From assembly GCA_903894475.1 (NCBI GenBank), contig CAITQH010000201.1:1-35314 (forward strand): a DNA stretch of 35,314 bases. Reading direction: 5' to 3'. Below are positions 9,861-20,174 of this stretch, in pieces. A model generated the notes under the pieces. It saw only the letters and a program-made list of their open reading frames with translations. It was not told the DNA's origin and did no database searches. The stretch comes from an uncultured beta proteobacterium (GTDB taxonomy: Bacteria; Pseudomonadota; Gammaproteobacteria; Burkholderiales; Burkholderiaceae_C). The stretch's first letter is position 1, and each line of letters opens with the position of its first letter. A program made the position numbers and the translations under genes.

Positions 9861-10567
9861 TGTTTTTTCTGCCAGGAAACTACCGGCACCCGGAATTTCG
9901 CCAGGGTGTCCTTGATTCGCTTTCGGTGGCGCCGGGTATTGCCGCCTGGGGCTTGATGACCGGTGTGGCGATGATGAAGTCTGGCATGAGCACGCTGGAA
10001 GCGCTGCTGATGAGTGTCATCGTCTTTGCCGGCAGTTCGCAACTGGCTGCCATCCCGCTGCTCACGGCAGGGGCACCGATGTGGGTCGTGCTGGCAACCG
10101 GTTTTTGTGTCAATCTGCGCTTTGTCGTTTTCAGCGCGCACCTGCGACCTTACATGATGCATCTGCCGCTCTGGCAGCGCCTGACCAGCGGCTACCTGAC
10201 GACGGATTTGAGTTACGTGCTGTTTACCAGACGCTATCCGGCGCATGGCGGCAACAGCGCGCAGATGCAGGCCCAACAGGCTTATCTGGCGGGCAATTGC
10301 GGCATCAACTGGGTCGCCTGGGTCGGTTGCAGTGTCATCGGTGTGGTGTTGGCCAATTGGATTCCAACCGAGTGGGGTCTGGGCTTTGCCGGCATTCTGG
10401 CCTTGCTGGGCATTCTGTGCTCACTGGCGTCGAGTCGCATGCGCCTGGTATCGGCGGGCGTGGCTGGTGCTGCGGCCATTGCTGCCTTTGCCTTGCCCTT
10501 CAAGCTCAATATTCTGGTCGCCATTGCGGCCGCCGTGGCGCTCTGCCTGACGCTGGAAAAACCATGA
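9860..10567 (+). CDS. azlC: AzlC family branched-chain amino acid exporter subunit
   Basis: AzlC and AzlD together form a small exporter for branched-chain amino acids and analogues (AzlCD in Bacillus, YgaZH in E. coli). The 235-residue product is strongly hydrophobic with several membrane helices and the family signatures [19 protein letters not shown] at the N terminus and [13 protein letters not shown] near residue 55. The ATG overlaps the fmt stop (TGATG), so it is coupled to fmt. azlD overlaps the end of this gene. Substrate is inferred from the family only. Confidence 0.88.
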   Translation: MFFLPGNYRHPEFRQGVLDSLSVAPGIAAWGLMTGVAMMKSGMSTLEALLMSVIVFAGSSQLAAIPLLTAGAPMWVVLATGFCVNLRFVVFSAHLRPYMMHLPLWQRLTSGYLTTDLSYVLFTRRYPAHGGNSAQMQAQQAYLAGNCGINWVAWVGCSVIGVVLANWIPTEWGLGFAGILALLGILCSLASSRMRLVSAGVAGAAAIAAFALPFKLNILVAIAAAVALCLTLEKP

Positions 10568-10914
10568 ACGCACAGAGCGATCCCTGGACACTTGCCATCA
10601 TCGTCGGACTGGCCGGCGTGACGGTATTGACGCGTTGTTTCTTCTTCATCTCCAGCAAGTCGTGGAGCTTGCCCTCATGGGCACAACGCGGCTTGCAGTA
10701 CGCGCCCATTGCGGCGCTGGCGGCGGTGATCGCACCCGAAGTGCTCATGACGCAGGGGCAATTGATCAGCAACTGGCAGGATGCCCGACTGTTTGCCGGT
10801 GCCGCCGGCGCGCTCTGGTTTTTCTGGCGCAAGGGTGCCGGGCAGGCCGTTCTGGGCACCATCATCGTCGGTATGGCGGTGTACTTGCCGCTGCATCTGG
10901 GACTCGGCTGGTAA
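10564..10914 (+). CDS. azlD: AzlD family branched-chain amino acid exporter subunit
   Basis: This 116-residue hydrophobic protein has about four membrane helices. It has the AzlD signatures [10 protein letters not shown] near residue 20 and [18 protein letters not shown] near residue 45. The ATG at 10564 overlaps the azlC stop (ATGA), typical of this two-gene exporter. The frame extends further upstream without a stop, but the overlap start is the conventional one. It is the last gene of the def-fmt-azlC-azlD run. Confidence 0.88.
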   Translation: MNAQSDPWTLAIIVGLAGVTVLTRCFFFISSKSWSLPSWAQRGLQYAPIAALAAVIAPEVLMTQGQLISNWQDARLFAGAAGALWFFWRKGAGQAVLGTIIVGMAVYLPLHLGLGW

Positions 10915-10935
10915 GGTTGAGCGCGGGCGCGCTTC

Positions 10936-10941
10936 TACAAT
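10936..10941 (+). promoter_or_regulatory. Possible -10 element (TACAAT) for pgk
   Basis: TACAAT stands 32 bases before the pgk ATG in the gap after azlD. It is a 5/6 match to the sigma-70 -10 consensus. I see no good -35 at 16-18 bases, so the call is tentative. Confidence 0.3.
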
Positions 10942-10973
10942 CGGGCCAGCAACATACTTTGACGGGCTTTTCC

Positions 10974-12173
10974 ATGAACGTTATTCGCTTCTCCGACCTG
11001 TGCGCCAGCGGCCAGATCACCGGCAAACGCGTCTTTATCCGGGCTGACCTCAATGTGCCGCAGGACGATGCCGGCCAGATCACGGAGGACACCCGCATTC
11101 GGGCTTCTCTGCCTTGCATCCGCATGGCGCTGGACGCCGGTGCTGCAGTGATGGTGACCTCACATCTGGGGCGCCCGACCGAGGGCGAATTCAAGGCGGC
11201 TGATTCGCTGGCTCCGGTGGCCGAGCGCATGGCTGAACTGCTGGGACGCGAGGTGCCTCTGTTGGCCAACTGGGTTGATGGGGTCAGTGTGCAACCGGGG
11301 CAACTGGTGCTGCTGGAGAACTGCCGCGTCAACAAAGGCGAGAAGAAGAACAACGAGGAACTGGCACGCAAGATGGCCGCCTTGTGCGATGTCTTTGTGC
11401 ATGATGCTTTTGGCACCGCACACCGCGCAGAAGCCTCCACTTACGGCATTGCCCAATATGCCAAAGTAGCCTGTGCCGGTCCGCTGCTGGCAGCCGAGAT
11501 GGATGCCATCACGCTGGCCCTGGCGAACCCAAAGCGACCGTTGGTGGCCATCGTGGCGGGCTCCAAAGTCTCCACCAAACTGACCATTCTCAAGAGCCTG
11601 GCGGCCAAGGTTGATCAGTTGATTGTGGGCGGTGGCATCGCCAACACCTTCATGCTGGCGGCAGGACTCAACATTGGCAAGAGTCTGGCCGAGGCCGATT
11701 TGGTGACCGAGGCCAGGGCCGTGATCGAGGCAATGAAAGCGCGTGGCGCGGCGGTTCCAATTCCAACCGATGTCGTTACTGCCAAGAGCTTTTCTGCCGA
11801 TGCTGTGGCCAGCGTCAAGGCGGCCGCCGATGTGACAGACGATGACCTGATCCTGGACATAGGTCCGCAGACCGCAGCGGTGCTGGCTGCGCAGCTCCAG
11901 CAGGCCGGCACCATTGTCTGGAACGGTCCGGTGGGGGTGTTTGAGTTTGCAGCGTTCGAGAACGGTACCCGGGTACTGGCGCACGCCATCGCCGACTCCA
12001 GCGCCTTCTCCATCGCTGGTGGCGGCGATACCCTGGCCGCCATAGCCAAATACGGCATCGAGAAGCAAATCAGTTACATCTCGACCGGTGGCGGTGCCTT
12101 TTTGGAGGTTCTGGAGGGCAAGATCTTGCCGGCCTTTGAAATCCTGACGCGTCGCGCAGCGGGTGCAGCGTGA
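10974..12173 (+). CDS. pgk: Phosphoglycerate kinase
   Basis: Pgk interconverts 1,3-bisphosphoglycerate + ADP and 3-phosphoglycerate + ATP in glycolysis and gluconeogenesis. The 399-residue product has the N-domain substrate motifs RADLNVP and SHLGRP, the hinge and GGGIANTF segment, the nucleotide site GPVGVFE and the C-terminal [11 protein letters not shown] and STGGGAFLE loops. The frame is open far upstream, but the protein homology begins at the ATG at 10974 (MNVIRFSDL). The stop overlaps the GTG start of pyk, so the two are translationally coupled. Confidence 0.97.
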   Translation: MNVIRFSDLCASGQITGKRVFIRADLNVPQDDAGQITEDTRIRASLPCIRMALDAGAAVMVTSHLGRPTEGEFKAADSLAPVAERMAELLGREVPLLANWVDGVSVQPGQLVLLENCRVNKGEKKNNEELARKMAALCDVFVHDAFGTAHRAEASTYGIAQYAKVACAGPLLAAEMDAITLALANPKRPLVAIVAGSKVSTKLTILKSLAAKVDQLIVGGGIANTFMLAAGLNIGKSLAEADLVTEARAVIEAMKARGAAVPIPTDVVTAKSFSADAVASVKAAADVTDDDLILDIGPQTAAVLAAQLQQAGTIVWNGPVGVFEFAAFENGTRVLAHAIADSSAFSIAGGGDTLAAIAKYGIEKQISYISTGGGAFLEVLEGKILPAFEILTRRAAGAA

Positions 12174-13606
12174 TACCTCGGCGCGCCACCAAGATCGTCG
12201 CCACGCTGGGCCCGGCCTGTAGCGATCCGGCCTTGCTGGAGAAGATGTTTCGTGCCGGCGTTAATGTGGTGCGACTGAATTTCAGCCACGGTACAGCACA
12301 GGACCATATAGAGCGGGCACGGCTGGTGCGCGAAGTCTCGCTGCGCGTTGGTCGGGAAGTTGCCATCATTGCCGACCTTCAAGGACCCAAGATCAGGGTT
12401 GGCAGGTTCGCACAGGGAAAGGTCTTGCTGCAGGCCGGGCAAAAGTTTGTGCTTGATGCGACGCGCATCGAACTGGGTGATACGGATGCTGTGGGCCTGG
12501 ACTACAAGTCCTTGCCGCGCGAGGTCAAGGCTGGCGATGTGCTCTTGCTCAACGACGGCCTGATCGTCATCACGGTGGATGCGGTCACTGGAGACAAGGT
12601 TCACACCACGGTCAATCTGGGCGGTGAATTGTCGAATAACAAGGGCATCAACAAGCGAGGCGGTGGGCTCAGTGCGGCGGCGCTGACCGCCAAGGACATG
12701 GAAGACATTCGCACGGCGATGAGTTTTCAGGCCGACTATGTGGCGGTCAGCTTCCCGAAGAACGCGACCGACATGGAAATGGCTCGTCAGTTGTGCAATG
12801 TGGCGGCCGGCGAGTATGGGCACAAGCCGGGCTTGATTGCCAAGATTGAACGCGCCGAAGCGATTCCTAAACTGCAGGAGATCCTGATGGCCAGCGATGG
12901 CATCATGGTGGCGCGCGGCGACCTGGCGGTGGAAGTGGGCAACGCCGCGGTGCCGGCATTGCAAAAACGCATGATCAAGATGGCGCGGGAGTTTGACAAG
13001 GTGGTCATCACGGCGACGCAGATGATGGAGTCGATGATCAGCAACCCGGTGCCCACGCGGGCCGAGGTCAGTGATGTCGCCAACGCAGTGCTCGACGGCA
13101 CCGACGCCGTGATGCTGTCAGCCGAGACCGCCGCTGGAAAATTCCCGCTGGAAACCGTGATGGAGATGGCAAAAATTTGCCATGCTGCCGAGGACAACGA
13201 AGAGTTCAGGCTGGAAGCAGATTTCACTGGCAAGACCTTCAACCGCATCGATCAGTCGATTGCCATGGGCGCTTTGTTCACGGCGCACCATCTGGGCGCC
13301 AAAGCCATCGTTGCTCTGACCGACAGTGGTTCGACCGCCTTGTGGATGAGCCGGCACCTGATTCACGTGCCGATTTACGCCTTGACTTCCAAGGTCGCTA
13401 CGCAGCGCCTCATGACGCTGTACCGAAATGTGCGTCCACTCTTCATGGACACCAGCGCCGATCGCGACACGGCACTGGCTGAAGTCGAGAACAATCTGAA
13501 AACCCGTGGTCTGGTGCAAAAAGGTGATGTTTATGCCATTACCTGCGGTGAGCCGATGGGCGCGCCGGGCGGCACCAATATGCTAAAGATTTGCAGGGTA
13601 TCCTGA
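12170..13606 (+). CDS. pyk: Pyruvate kinase
   Basis: Pyruvate kinase makes pyruvate and ATP from phosphoenolpyruvate and ADP. The 478-residue product begins [16 protein letters not shown] and has [18 protein letters not shown], the substrate/metal segment [22 protein letters not shown] and [10 protein letters not shown], all diagnostic, plus the C-terminal allosteric domain. The length is standard. The start is GTG at 12170, overlapping the pgk stop as GTGA. Transcription converges with the cyclase gene downstream. Confidence 0.97.
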   Translation: MIPRRATKIVATLGPACSDPALLEKMFRAGVNVVRLNFSHGTAQDHIERARLVREVSLRVGREVAIIADLQGPKIRVGRFAQGKVLLQAGQKFVLDATRIELGDTDAVGLDYKSLPREVKAGDVLLLNDGLIVITVDAVTGDKVHTTVNLGGELSNNKGINKRGGGLSAAALTAKDMEDIRTAMSFQADYVAVSFPKNATDMEMARQLCNVAAGEYGHKPGLIAKIERAEAIPKLQEILMASDGIMVARGDLAVEVGNAAVPALQKRMIKMAREFDKVVITATQMMESMISNPVPTRAEVSDVANAVLDGTDAVMLSAETAAGKFPLETVMEMAKICHAAEDNEEFRLEADFTGKTFNRIDQSIAMGALFTAHHLGAKAIVALTDSGSTALWMSRHLIHVPIYALTSKVATQRLMTLYRNVRPLFMDTSADRDTALAEVENNLKTRGLVQKGDVYAITCGEPMGAPGGTNMLKICRVS

Positions 13607-13614
13607 GACCTTGC

Positions 13615-13655
13615 GGGACAGACCGCAGCTACGCGCAGCGAACCAGCTCTGTCCC
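13615..13655. repeat. REP-like hairpin between convergent pyk and cyclase genes
   Basis: GGGACAGA (13615-13622) and TCTGTCCC (13648-13655) form a perfect 8-base stem around a 25-base interior that contains CGCAG repeats. Elements with GGGACAGA/TCTGTCCC ends resemble REP sequences mobilised by RAYT transposases in Proteobacteria. It lies eight bases after the pyk stop and could act as a bidirectional terminator, though no T-run follows. Confidence 0.45.
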
Positions 13656-13684
13656 CAACACGAAACGGGATGTCGGAGGTCCGC

Positions 13685-14905
13685 TCAGACCGCGTAAATC
13701 GCCGCCAGCACTGGCTCAGTCTTGCCCTTGGCCTGAATGCTGCTTGTTTCTTCGCTACCGTTGGAGATCGCGTTCACCGGACCGGCCAGCAACTGGCCAC
13801 CTCGCGCGTGATCGCACAATCTTTTGGCTGTGTTGACAGTGTCGCCGATGACATCGTGGATCTGTGCGCTTGGCGTGCCGAAGAAACCTTCCACCACCGG
13901 CCCCAGCCAGAGCCCGGCTCCCGCCGTGAGTTGCATGGGTTCCAGGGTGGCGATGGCGGCAGCCAGGGCCTTTTGCATGAGCGCGATGGTCGAGGCGTCG
14001 GCAGGAAGCACCAGCATCACTTCGTCGCCGCTCATCTTGGATTTGACCAGGTCCGCGCCGCAGGCTTCGAGTATCGCAGTGTAAAAGCCGTTCAGCATAC
14101 CGATCACCTGCTCGGGTTGGTGTGCCTCGCTCCAGGAGGTGAATCCGCGCACGTCGATGAAGCCGATGGCCCGCTCAATCCGACTGGCAGCATGGGTGCC
14201 GCTGTCACGCAGCACGTCTTTGACCACCTGGCTGCCAAAGCCCCATCGTGACAAAGTCTTTAGCTGCTGCGTCAGATCGACGATCACAGTCTGCTGCCGG
14301 CGCGCCACCAGGGACAGCGAGATGTAAGCGCCGGCCTGCATGATGGCGAGGACGAACAGATACAGGTGTGCGGGCGAGGAAAAGAAGTCAAAAACACCCG
14401 CGACCCAGGGCATGCCCTTGACGTCCAGTGCAATGTAAAAAAGAAGCGGTCCAAGGCCTTGTGCGGTGCGGGAAAGGCAAACACCGCTGATCGCGCGCCA
14501 TGGCTTGTCGGCGCGCTCCTCCAGGGCTGCACCCCATGCATACATCAACATCAGGACGATGAAAGTGAGGTGCTTGGGCTTGTCAAAAAAAGAAATGCCT
14601 TCAATCAAGGACTCCATCAGGGCATAAGCCCCCAAACCCACCAGCCGGCTCCACCAGGGCAGTGTCAATCCGTGGAATCTGCGCCGCGCGAGCCAGGCGC
14701 TTTGTCCCAGTGCCGCTACGGACAGCACGTAGACGTCGGGCTTGCCGAACATGAAGCCCCACTCCCAGATAGCCTCCAGCATCAGCAGCAGCAACGCAAT
14801 GTGACCCACACCCTGAAACAGGTCGGTCAGGAAAAAGCTCAACCAGGACCCTTTCAAGGTGGCATTGACTTGCTGGTCAAGGGAGTCTGTTGTTGGAGTT
14901 TGCAT
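13685..14905 (-). CDS. Membrane-anchored class III adenylate/guanylate cyclase
   Basis: This 406-residue protein has an N-terminal membrane domain of about five to six helices (residues 30-200) and a C-terminal class III nucleotide cyclase domain (245-406). Catalytic residues appear intact: metal-binding Asp251 (GFIDVRGFTSW) and Asp294 (SGDEVML), a Lys at 290 in the purine-site position, and the transition-state Asn358 and Arg362 in GDTVNTAKRL. It should make cAMP or cGMP; the sequence alone does not settle which. It is oriented against pyk and divergent from fba, so it appears to be a stand-alone gene. The sensed signal is unknown. Confidence 0.88.
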   Translation of the reverse strand: MQTPTTDSLDQQVNATLKGSWLSFFLTDLFQGVGHIALLLLMLEAIWEWGFMFGKPDVYVLSVAALGQSAWLARRRFHGLTLPWWSRLVGLGAYALMESLIEGISFFDKPKHLTFIVLMLMYAWGAALEERADKPWRAISGVCLSRTAQGLGPLLFYIALDVKGMPWVAGVFDFFSSPAHLYLFVLAIMQAGAYISLSLVARRQQTVIVDLTQQLKTLSRWGFGSQVVKDVLRDSGTHAASRIERAIGFIDVRGFTSWSEAHQPEQVIGMLNGFYTAILEACGADLVKSKMSGDEVMLVLPADASTIALMQKALAAAIATLEPMQLTAGAGLWLGPVVEGFFGTPSAQIHDVIGDTVNTAKRLCDHARGGQLLAGPVNAISNGSEETSSIQAKGKTEPVLAAIYAV

Positions 14906-15030
14906 GGAATGCTTATATGGATTTTCATTCTATGACAGGGTCGGCGCCGTCTGGTTACACGAAGGGCTAGGCCGTTCACGCACCGTGTCGCTAAAATTCA
15001 TCCAAGTCACCAATCAATCCCCCACTTTCA

Positions 15031-15035
15031 AAGGA
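15031..15035 (+). promoter_or_regulatory. Ribosome binding site of fba
   Basis: AAGGA lies seven bases before the ATG at 15043. A TAAAAT at 14992-14997 could be a -10 element, without a convincing -35. Confidence 0.45.
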
Positions 15036-15042
15036 CTCCATC

Positions 15043-16107
<1,065 letters not shown>

Positions 16108-16108
16108 T

Positions 16109-17017
16109 ATGTCTGCTGCCCTGCACACGTCCATGCTTACCTCGTTGCCGCTGCTGGCCAGGGGCAAGGTGAGAGACAACTACGCTGTCGGAACCGACCG
16201 CATCCTGATGGTGGCCAGTGACCGTCTGAGCGCCTTTGACGTGATCATGGGTGAGCCCATTCCCGGCAAAGGTGCTCTGCTGACACAGATGGCGCTGTTC
16301 TGGTTCGACAAGCTCGGACCGAATGGCTTGAACATCTGCCCGATTCACCTCACGGGTGATGCACCCGAGAGCGTGGTGAGCGCCGCCGAGGTGCCCCAAG
16401 TGGTGGGTCGCTCGATGTTGGTCAAGCGCCTGAAGCCCTTGCCGGTGGAAGCAGTGGTGCGCGGTTATCTGGCCGGCAGCGGCTGGAAGGAATATCAGCA
16501 GAACCAGGCAGTGTGCGGCGTGAGCTTGCCTGCCGGTCTGAAGAACGCGTCCAGGTTGCCCGAGCCTATATACACGCCTGCAGGCAAGGCTGCCGCTGGC
16601 GACCACGATGAGAACATCACCTTCGAGCAGACGGTAGCGGTGATCGGTGTTGAACTGGCCACGCGTATACGCGACATCAGCATCGCGCTTTACAAGGCAG
16701 CCAGCGAGATCGCCGCGGCCAAGGGCATCATCATTGCCGACACCAAGTTCGAGTTCGGTCTGGACGCACAGGGCACGCTGACCCTGATGGACGAGGTGCT
16801 GACACCCGATTCCTCGCGTTTCTGGCCGGCCGAGAGCTACCAGGAAGGCATCAATCCGCCGAGCTACGACAAGCAGTTTGTACGCGACTGGCTGGAGCAG
16901 GTGCAAATCGACGGCAAACCCTGGAGCAAGACGCCACCGGCGCCGCGTGTGCCCAACGAGGTGATTGCCAAGACGGCTGCCAAGTACCAGGAAGCGATGG
17001 CGCGGCTGATGCGATGA
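16109..17017 (+). CDS. purC: Phosphoribosylaminoimidazole-succinocarboxamide synthase
   Basis: PurC joins aspartate to CAIR with ATP in purine synthesis. The 302-residue product has [17 protein letters not shown], the [19 protein letters not shown] block, [11 protein letters not shown] and the acidic metal site around DTKFEFGLD and [14 protein letters not shown]. The frame is open to a GTG at 16082 inside fba, but homology begins at the ATG at 16109. In many Burkholderiales purE and purK follow purC. Here the next genes are the convergent bam genes, so this is the boundary between housekeeping and catabolic DNA. Confidence 0.97.
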   Translation: MSAALHTSMLTSLPLLARGKVRDNYAVGTDRILMVASDRLSAFDVIMGEPIPGKGALLTQMALFWFDKLGPNGLNICPIHLTGDAPESVVSAAEVPQVVGRSMLVKRLKPLPVEAVVRGYLAGSGWKEYQQNQAVCGVSLPAGLKNASRLPEPIYTPAGKAAAGDHDENITFEQTVAVIGVELATRIRDISIALYKAASEIAAAKGIIIADTKFEFGLDAQGTLTLMDEVLTPDSSRFWPAESYQEGINPPSYDKQFVRDWLEQVQIDGKPWSKTPPAPRVPNEVIAKTAAKYQEAMARLMR

Positions 17018-17099
17018 GGTGAAGCATGCTTACCGACACTTGACGAAGTCGATGCAGGTTCGGAAACGATCGGTCCGGCTGAAGACAACGAGCTCAGAA

Positions 17100-17783
17100 T
17101 CAGTGGCTGTCTTGGCCTGTCATTGGCACCGCCATGATGGGAATAACCACGCGTGGTTTGGCGGCTTTCTTGGCTGCGCGGGTTGCGGTCTTGCGTTGCC
17201 CCGGAAAGGCCAGCGCTTCAGTCAGCAGGTACGCGGCCTGTGCATACGACGTTGGACAAAGCGCAAAGCATTCCTGGCAGTCCCAGCATTCGTTTTTGGC
17301 GACTTCGGGGACGAACTTGATCTGGCGCACGGAGCCGTTGTCGAAGAAGCTGACAGCGTTCTTTTTCTTCACCTCGTTGCAGTAACGCACGCACAGTCCG
17401 CATAACACACAGAACGATGCCTCCTTCTCAAACCGGTTGCGGTCGGCGCCGTACTCCTCGGCCATCTTCACCAACTCGGGAGAATCTGGCGCGTGCGCCA
17501 TCAGTTCTTCGACCAGCACCTTGCGGATTTTGTCCACCTTCTCCGAGCGGGTGCGCACGATGATGTCTTTGGCGACCGGATAAAGGCAGGACACGACGTA
17601 ACTGGTCCAGCCGCGCGACTCCACCTCCACCATGCACAGGCGGCAGCCGCCATAGGCTTCTAGCTGTTCGTGATGGCACAGGGTGGGGATGTAGATGCCT
17701 GCCTGCTGTGCTGCCTGCAAAACCGTCATACCGGCTTCGGCCTTCACCTGCCGGTCGTCGATGGTCAAAACAATTTCAGTCAT
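17100..17783 (-). CDS. bamI: BamI-like iron-sulfur subunit (NuoG/HoxU type)
   Basis: This would be the electron-transfer subunit of the NADH-linked module of a class II benzoyl-CoA reductase complex. The 227-residue product has an N-terminal plant-type [2Fe-2S] domain (Cys36, Cys47, Cys50, Cys66; CHHEQLEAYGGCRLC) followed by two CxxCxxCxxxC [4Fe-4S] sites (CVLCGLCVRYC and CWDCQECFALC). It lacks the large molybdopterin-like domain of NuoG and so resembles HoxU-type short subunits. The tail is Lys/Ala-rich. It overlaps bamH by four bases (ATGA) and is the last gene of the run. The naming rests on its place in a complete bamB-I order; by itself it could serve any diaphorase. Confidence 0.82.
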   Translation of the reverse strand: MTEIVLTIDDRQVKAEAGMTVLQAAQQAGIYIPTLCHHEQLEAYGGCRLCMVEVESRGWTSYVVSCLYPVAKDIIVRTRSEKVDKIRKVLVEELMAHAPDSPELVKMAEEYGADRNRFEKEASFCVLCGLCVRYCNEVKKKNAVSFFDNGSVRQIKFVPEVAKNECWDCQECFALCPTSYAQAAYLLTEALAFPGQRKTATRAAKKAAKPRVVIPIMAVPMTGQDSH

Positions 17784-19432
17784 TTGGCGTCACTCCCGGC
17801 GGCAATGCGTGCTTCATACTCGGGCTTGAAATAGCGGAACATGCTTTTCAGCGGGTCGCCGGAGGTCTTGCCCAGTGCGCACAGGCTGGCCACGCCGGTC
17901 ACCTCGATCAGCTCCTGCAGGCGCTCAATGTCGCCGGCCTTGCCCTGACCTTCGGTGATGCGTGTCAGGATTTGCAGCATCTGCATCATGCCCTCGCGAC
18001 ACGGCACACACTTGCCACAGGATTCCTTGGTCAGGAAGTCCATCAGGTAGCGCGAGACTTCGACCATGTCGGTGTCTTCGTCCATCAACAGCAAGCCGCC
18101 GGCACCAATCGGTGCGCCCAGCTTGGACATGCCGTCAAAGTCCAGCGGCGCGTCGATCAGGTCCGCCGGAATCGAGCCGCCCATGGCGCCACCGAAATGG
18201 ATGGCCTTGAGCGTCTTGCCGTCACGTACACCGCCACCAATGTCATGCACCAGCGTGCGCAGCGGGGTGCCCATCGGCACTTCGACGATGCCGCTGTTCA
18301 CCACGTGACCCGAGAGCGAGACCAGCTTGGTGCCCTTGCTCTTCTCCGAGCCGATGCTGGTGAACCAGTCGGCACCCTTTTCTATGATCTGCGGCACGTT
18401 GGCCCAGGTCTCGACGTTGTTCAGGTTGCTCGGCTTGTCCCAGATGCCCGACACCGAGGTGCGGATGTACTTGGGCCTAGGTTCTGGTACGTTGCCTTCG
18501 ATCGAACGCATCAGCGCACTCGATTCACCGGAGACGAAGATGCCGACGTCAAAGTGCAGTTCGCATTCGAAGTCGAAGCCTGACCCGAGGATGTTCTTGC
18601 CCAGCAGGCCGTACTCGGCTGCCTGGGCCAGCGCGTTGCGCACATGCTTTTCCAGGAGCGGCATGTCGTGCCGGGTGTACATGAAGCCCTTTTGCGCGCC
18701 GATGGCGTAGGCACCGATGATCAGGCCTTCGAGGATTTTGTGCGGGTTGCCGGTGAGCATGGCGCGGTCCATGAAGGCGGCGGACTCGCCTTCGTGGCCG
18801 TTGACGATGACGTACTTGGTCTTCTCCGGCGCGTTGCGGGTCGTCTCCCACTTCAAACCGGCCGGAAAGCCGCCGCCGCCACGGCCACGCAGATTGGCTT
18901 TCTTGACTTCATCGAGCACCTGCTCCGGGCTCATCGTGGTCAAGGCCTTGACCAGCGCAGCGTAGCCGCCCACCGCCAGATAGTCGTCGATCTTCATCGG
19001 GTCTATCTTCGGGTTGTCGCCCATCAAAAGGCGCGTCTGGTGTTTGTAGAACGGCACTTCCTGCATGTGCACGGCCTTGGCGCCGGTGTTCGGATCCTTG
19101 TAGACCAGACGCTCGACCACTTCACCTTGGAGCGTGGCTTCGATGATCTCCGGTACATCGGCAGGGCTGACCTCGAAATAGCAGATGTCGCCCGGCGTGA
19201 CGACCACGTTCGGTCCCTTTTCGCAGTAGCCGTGGCAACCGGTGGTTCTCACCTCGATCCTGTCACCCAGCGTGGCAACCGCAGCGACAAACGCAGCCGC
19301 CACCGCCGCCGAGTCCTGGCCGTCGCAGGCCGCGCCAGCGCAGACCGCGATGCAGGGTTTGGCGCTGGAGCGCTTGGCCAGGATTTCTGACCTGAATTTT
19401 TCCAGCTCAGCGGCTGATTGCAACTTTGGCAT
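17780..19432 (-). CDS. bamH: BamH-like NADH-binding flavoprotein subunit (NuoF type)
   Basis: This subunit would carry FMN and an NAD(H) site in the Bam complex. The 550-residue product has an N-terminal thioredoxin-like [2Fe-2S] domain (Cys27/31/36, Cys66, Cys70), then the NuoF fold with the nucleotide loop GRGGGGFP (183-190) and the C-terminal [4Fe-4S] motif ESCGKCVPCR with Cys472, 475, 478 and distal Cys518. The segment normally reading NADEGDPGAFMDR in NuoF/HoxF is NGHEGESAAFMDR here. The frame is open upstream to 19669, but the ATG at 19432 is eight bases after the bamG stop and starts a typical sequence, so I chose it. It overlaps bamI. Confidence 0.85.
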   Translation of the reverse strand: MPKLQSAAELEKFRSEILAKRSSAKPCIAVCAGAACDGQDSAAVAAAFVAAVATLGDRIEVRTTGCHGYCEKGPNVVVTPGDICYFEVSPADVPEIIEATLQGEVVERLVYKDPNTGAKAVHMQEVPFYKHQTRLLMGDNPKIDPMKIDDYLAVGGYAALVKALTTMSPEQVLDEVKKANLRGRGGGGFPAGLKWETTRNAPEKTKYVIVNGHEGESAAFMDRAMLTGNPHKILEGLIIGAYAIGAQKGFMYTRHDMPLLEKHVRNALAQAAEYGLLGKNILGSGFDFECELHFDVGIFVSGESSALMRSIEGNVPEPRPKYIRTSVSGIWDKPSNLNNVETWANVPQIIEKGADWFTSIGSEKSKGTKLVSLSGHVVNSGIVEVPMGTPLRTLVHDIGGGVRDGKTLKAIHFGGAMGGSIPADLIDAPLDFDGMSKLGAPIGAGGLLLMDEDTDMVEVSRYLMDFLTKESCGKCVPCREGMMQMLQILTRITEGQGKAGDIERLQELIEVTGVASLCALGKTSGDPLKSMFRYFKPEYEARIAAGSDAK

Positions 19433-19440
19433 TGGATGAC

Positions 19441-19893
19441 CTACTCGTATTGTTTCAGGACGTCTTCGACCTTGTCCGGTGTCATCCGGCCATAGTGCTT
19501 GCCGTCGATGATCAGTTCGGGGGCGATGCTGCAACTGCCCAGACAGGCGCCGGTTGCAAAAGTAAATTTGGCATCGGCGTCGGTTTGCCCGTCCTGCAGG
19601 CCGGTCAGCTCCTCCACCTTGGCCTGCAGCCTGGCCGCACCGCGCAGGTGGCAGGTCATGCCGGTGCACACATGCACTTCGTGACGGCCTTTCGGCGTCA
19701 GGCTGAAAGTCTTGTAGAAGCTGGCGATCTGCATCACCTGGGCGAATGGCACCTGCAACGCGTCGGCCACCCGGTGCATGACCTCGCGGGGCAGCCAGTG
19801 GTTGGCATGCTGGATTTCCACCAGAGCGTGGATCAGCGAACTCGGCTGGCCCCGGTATTTCTCGATGATGGTCTTGATTTTTTCTTCGCTCAT
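19441..19893 (-). CDS. bamG: BamG-like [2Fe-2S] subunit (NuoE type)
   Basis: This 150-residue product is a NuoE-like thioredoxin-fold ferredoxin. A helical N-terminal part with HANHWLPREVMHRVADAL leads into a [2Fe-2S] domain whose ligands are the CTGMTC pair and the CLGSC pair (ATGACLGSCSIAPELIIDG). It would relay electrons between the flavin of BamH and the rest of the complex. It is separated from bamF upstream by 281 bases containing a repeat array and is followed closely by bamH. AGAGG lies about 11 bases before the ATG. Confidence 0.85.
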   Translation of the reverse strand: MSEEKIKTIIEKYRGQPSSLIHALVEIQHANHWLPREVMHRVADALQVPFAQVMQIASFYKTFSLTPKGRHEVHVCTGMTCHLRGAARLQAKVEELTGLQDGQTDADAKFTFATGACLGSCSIAPELIIDGKHYGRMTPDKVEDVLKQYE

Positions 19894-19983
19894 AGTACGG
19901 TTTGACCTCTGATTGCTTGTTGCGCCTTAGGTAGCGGGCAATTTGAAAACTAACGTTTTAGAAACGCCGGAAACACCGTCGTT

Positions 19984-20139
19984 GTCATGCCGGAATTGAT
20001 CCGGCATCCAGTAAGCGCGAACACTGGATTGCGGATCAAGTCCGCAATGACAAGCCAGGGGTTCGCAACGACAAACAGGATGTCCGCAACGACAAGCCAG
20101 GGGTTTGCAATGACAAACAGGATGTCCGAAATGACAAAC
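19984..20139. repeat. Palindromic repeat array 1 (bamF-bamG gap)
   Basis: Two hairpins stand side by side: ATGCCGGA/TCCGGCAT (19987-20007) and ATTGCGGA/TCCGCAAT (20028-20048), separated by CCAGT...ACTGG, which also pair. To the right, the 3' arm of the second hairpin recurs with a strict 21-base period starting at 20040, 20061, 20082, 20103 and 20124 (GTCCGCAATGACAA and variants). The linkers alternate (GCCAGGG, then ACAGGAT), giving a 42-base higher-order period. Only one left-hand unit (19984) is present. Confidence 0.9.
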
Positions 20140-20174
20140 GCTAATAGCCGATACATTTGAAATTTCCATCTTCC

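Noticed and set aside
17100-19893. Diaphorase of a NAD-linked hydrogenase (HoxFUE) or complex I fragment.
   Set aside because: No hydrogenase subunits or nuo membrane genes are present, and the three genes follow bamF in the known bam order.
19927-20169. Small Cys/His-rich reading frames across the repeat arrays (also 28766-29018).
   Set aside because: Since 21 bases equal seven codons, the repeats give open frames with seven-residue periodicity by chance; no ribosome site or family resemblance.
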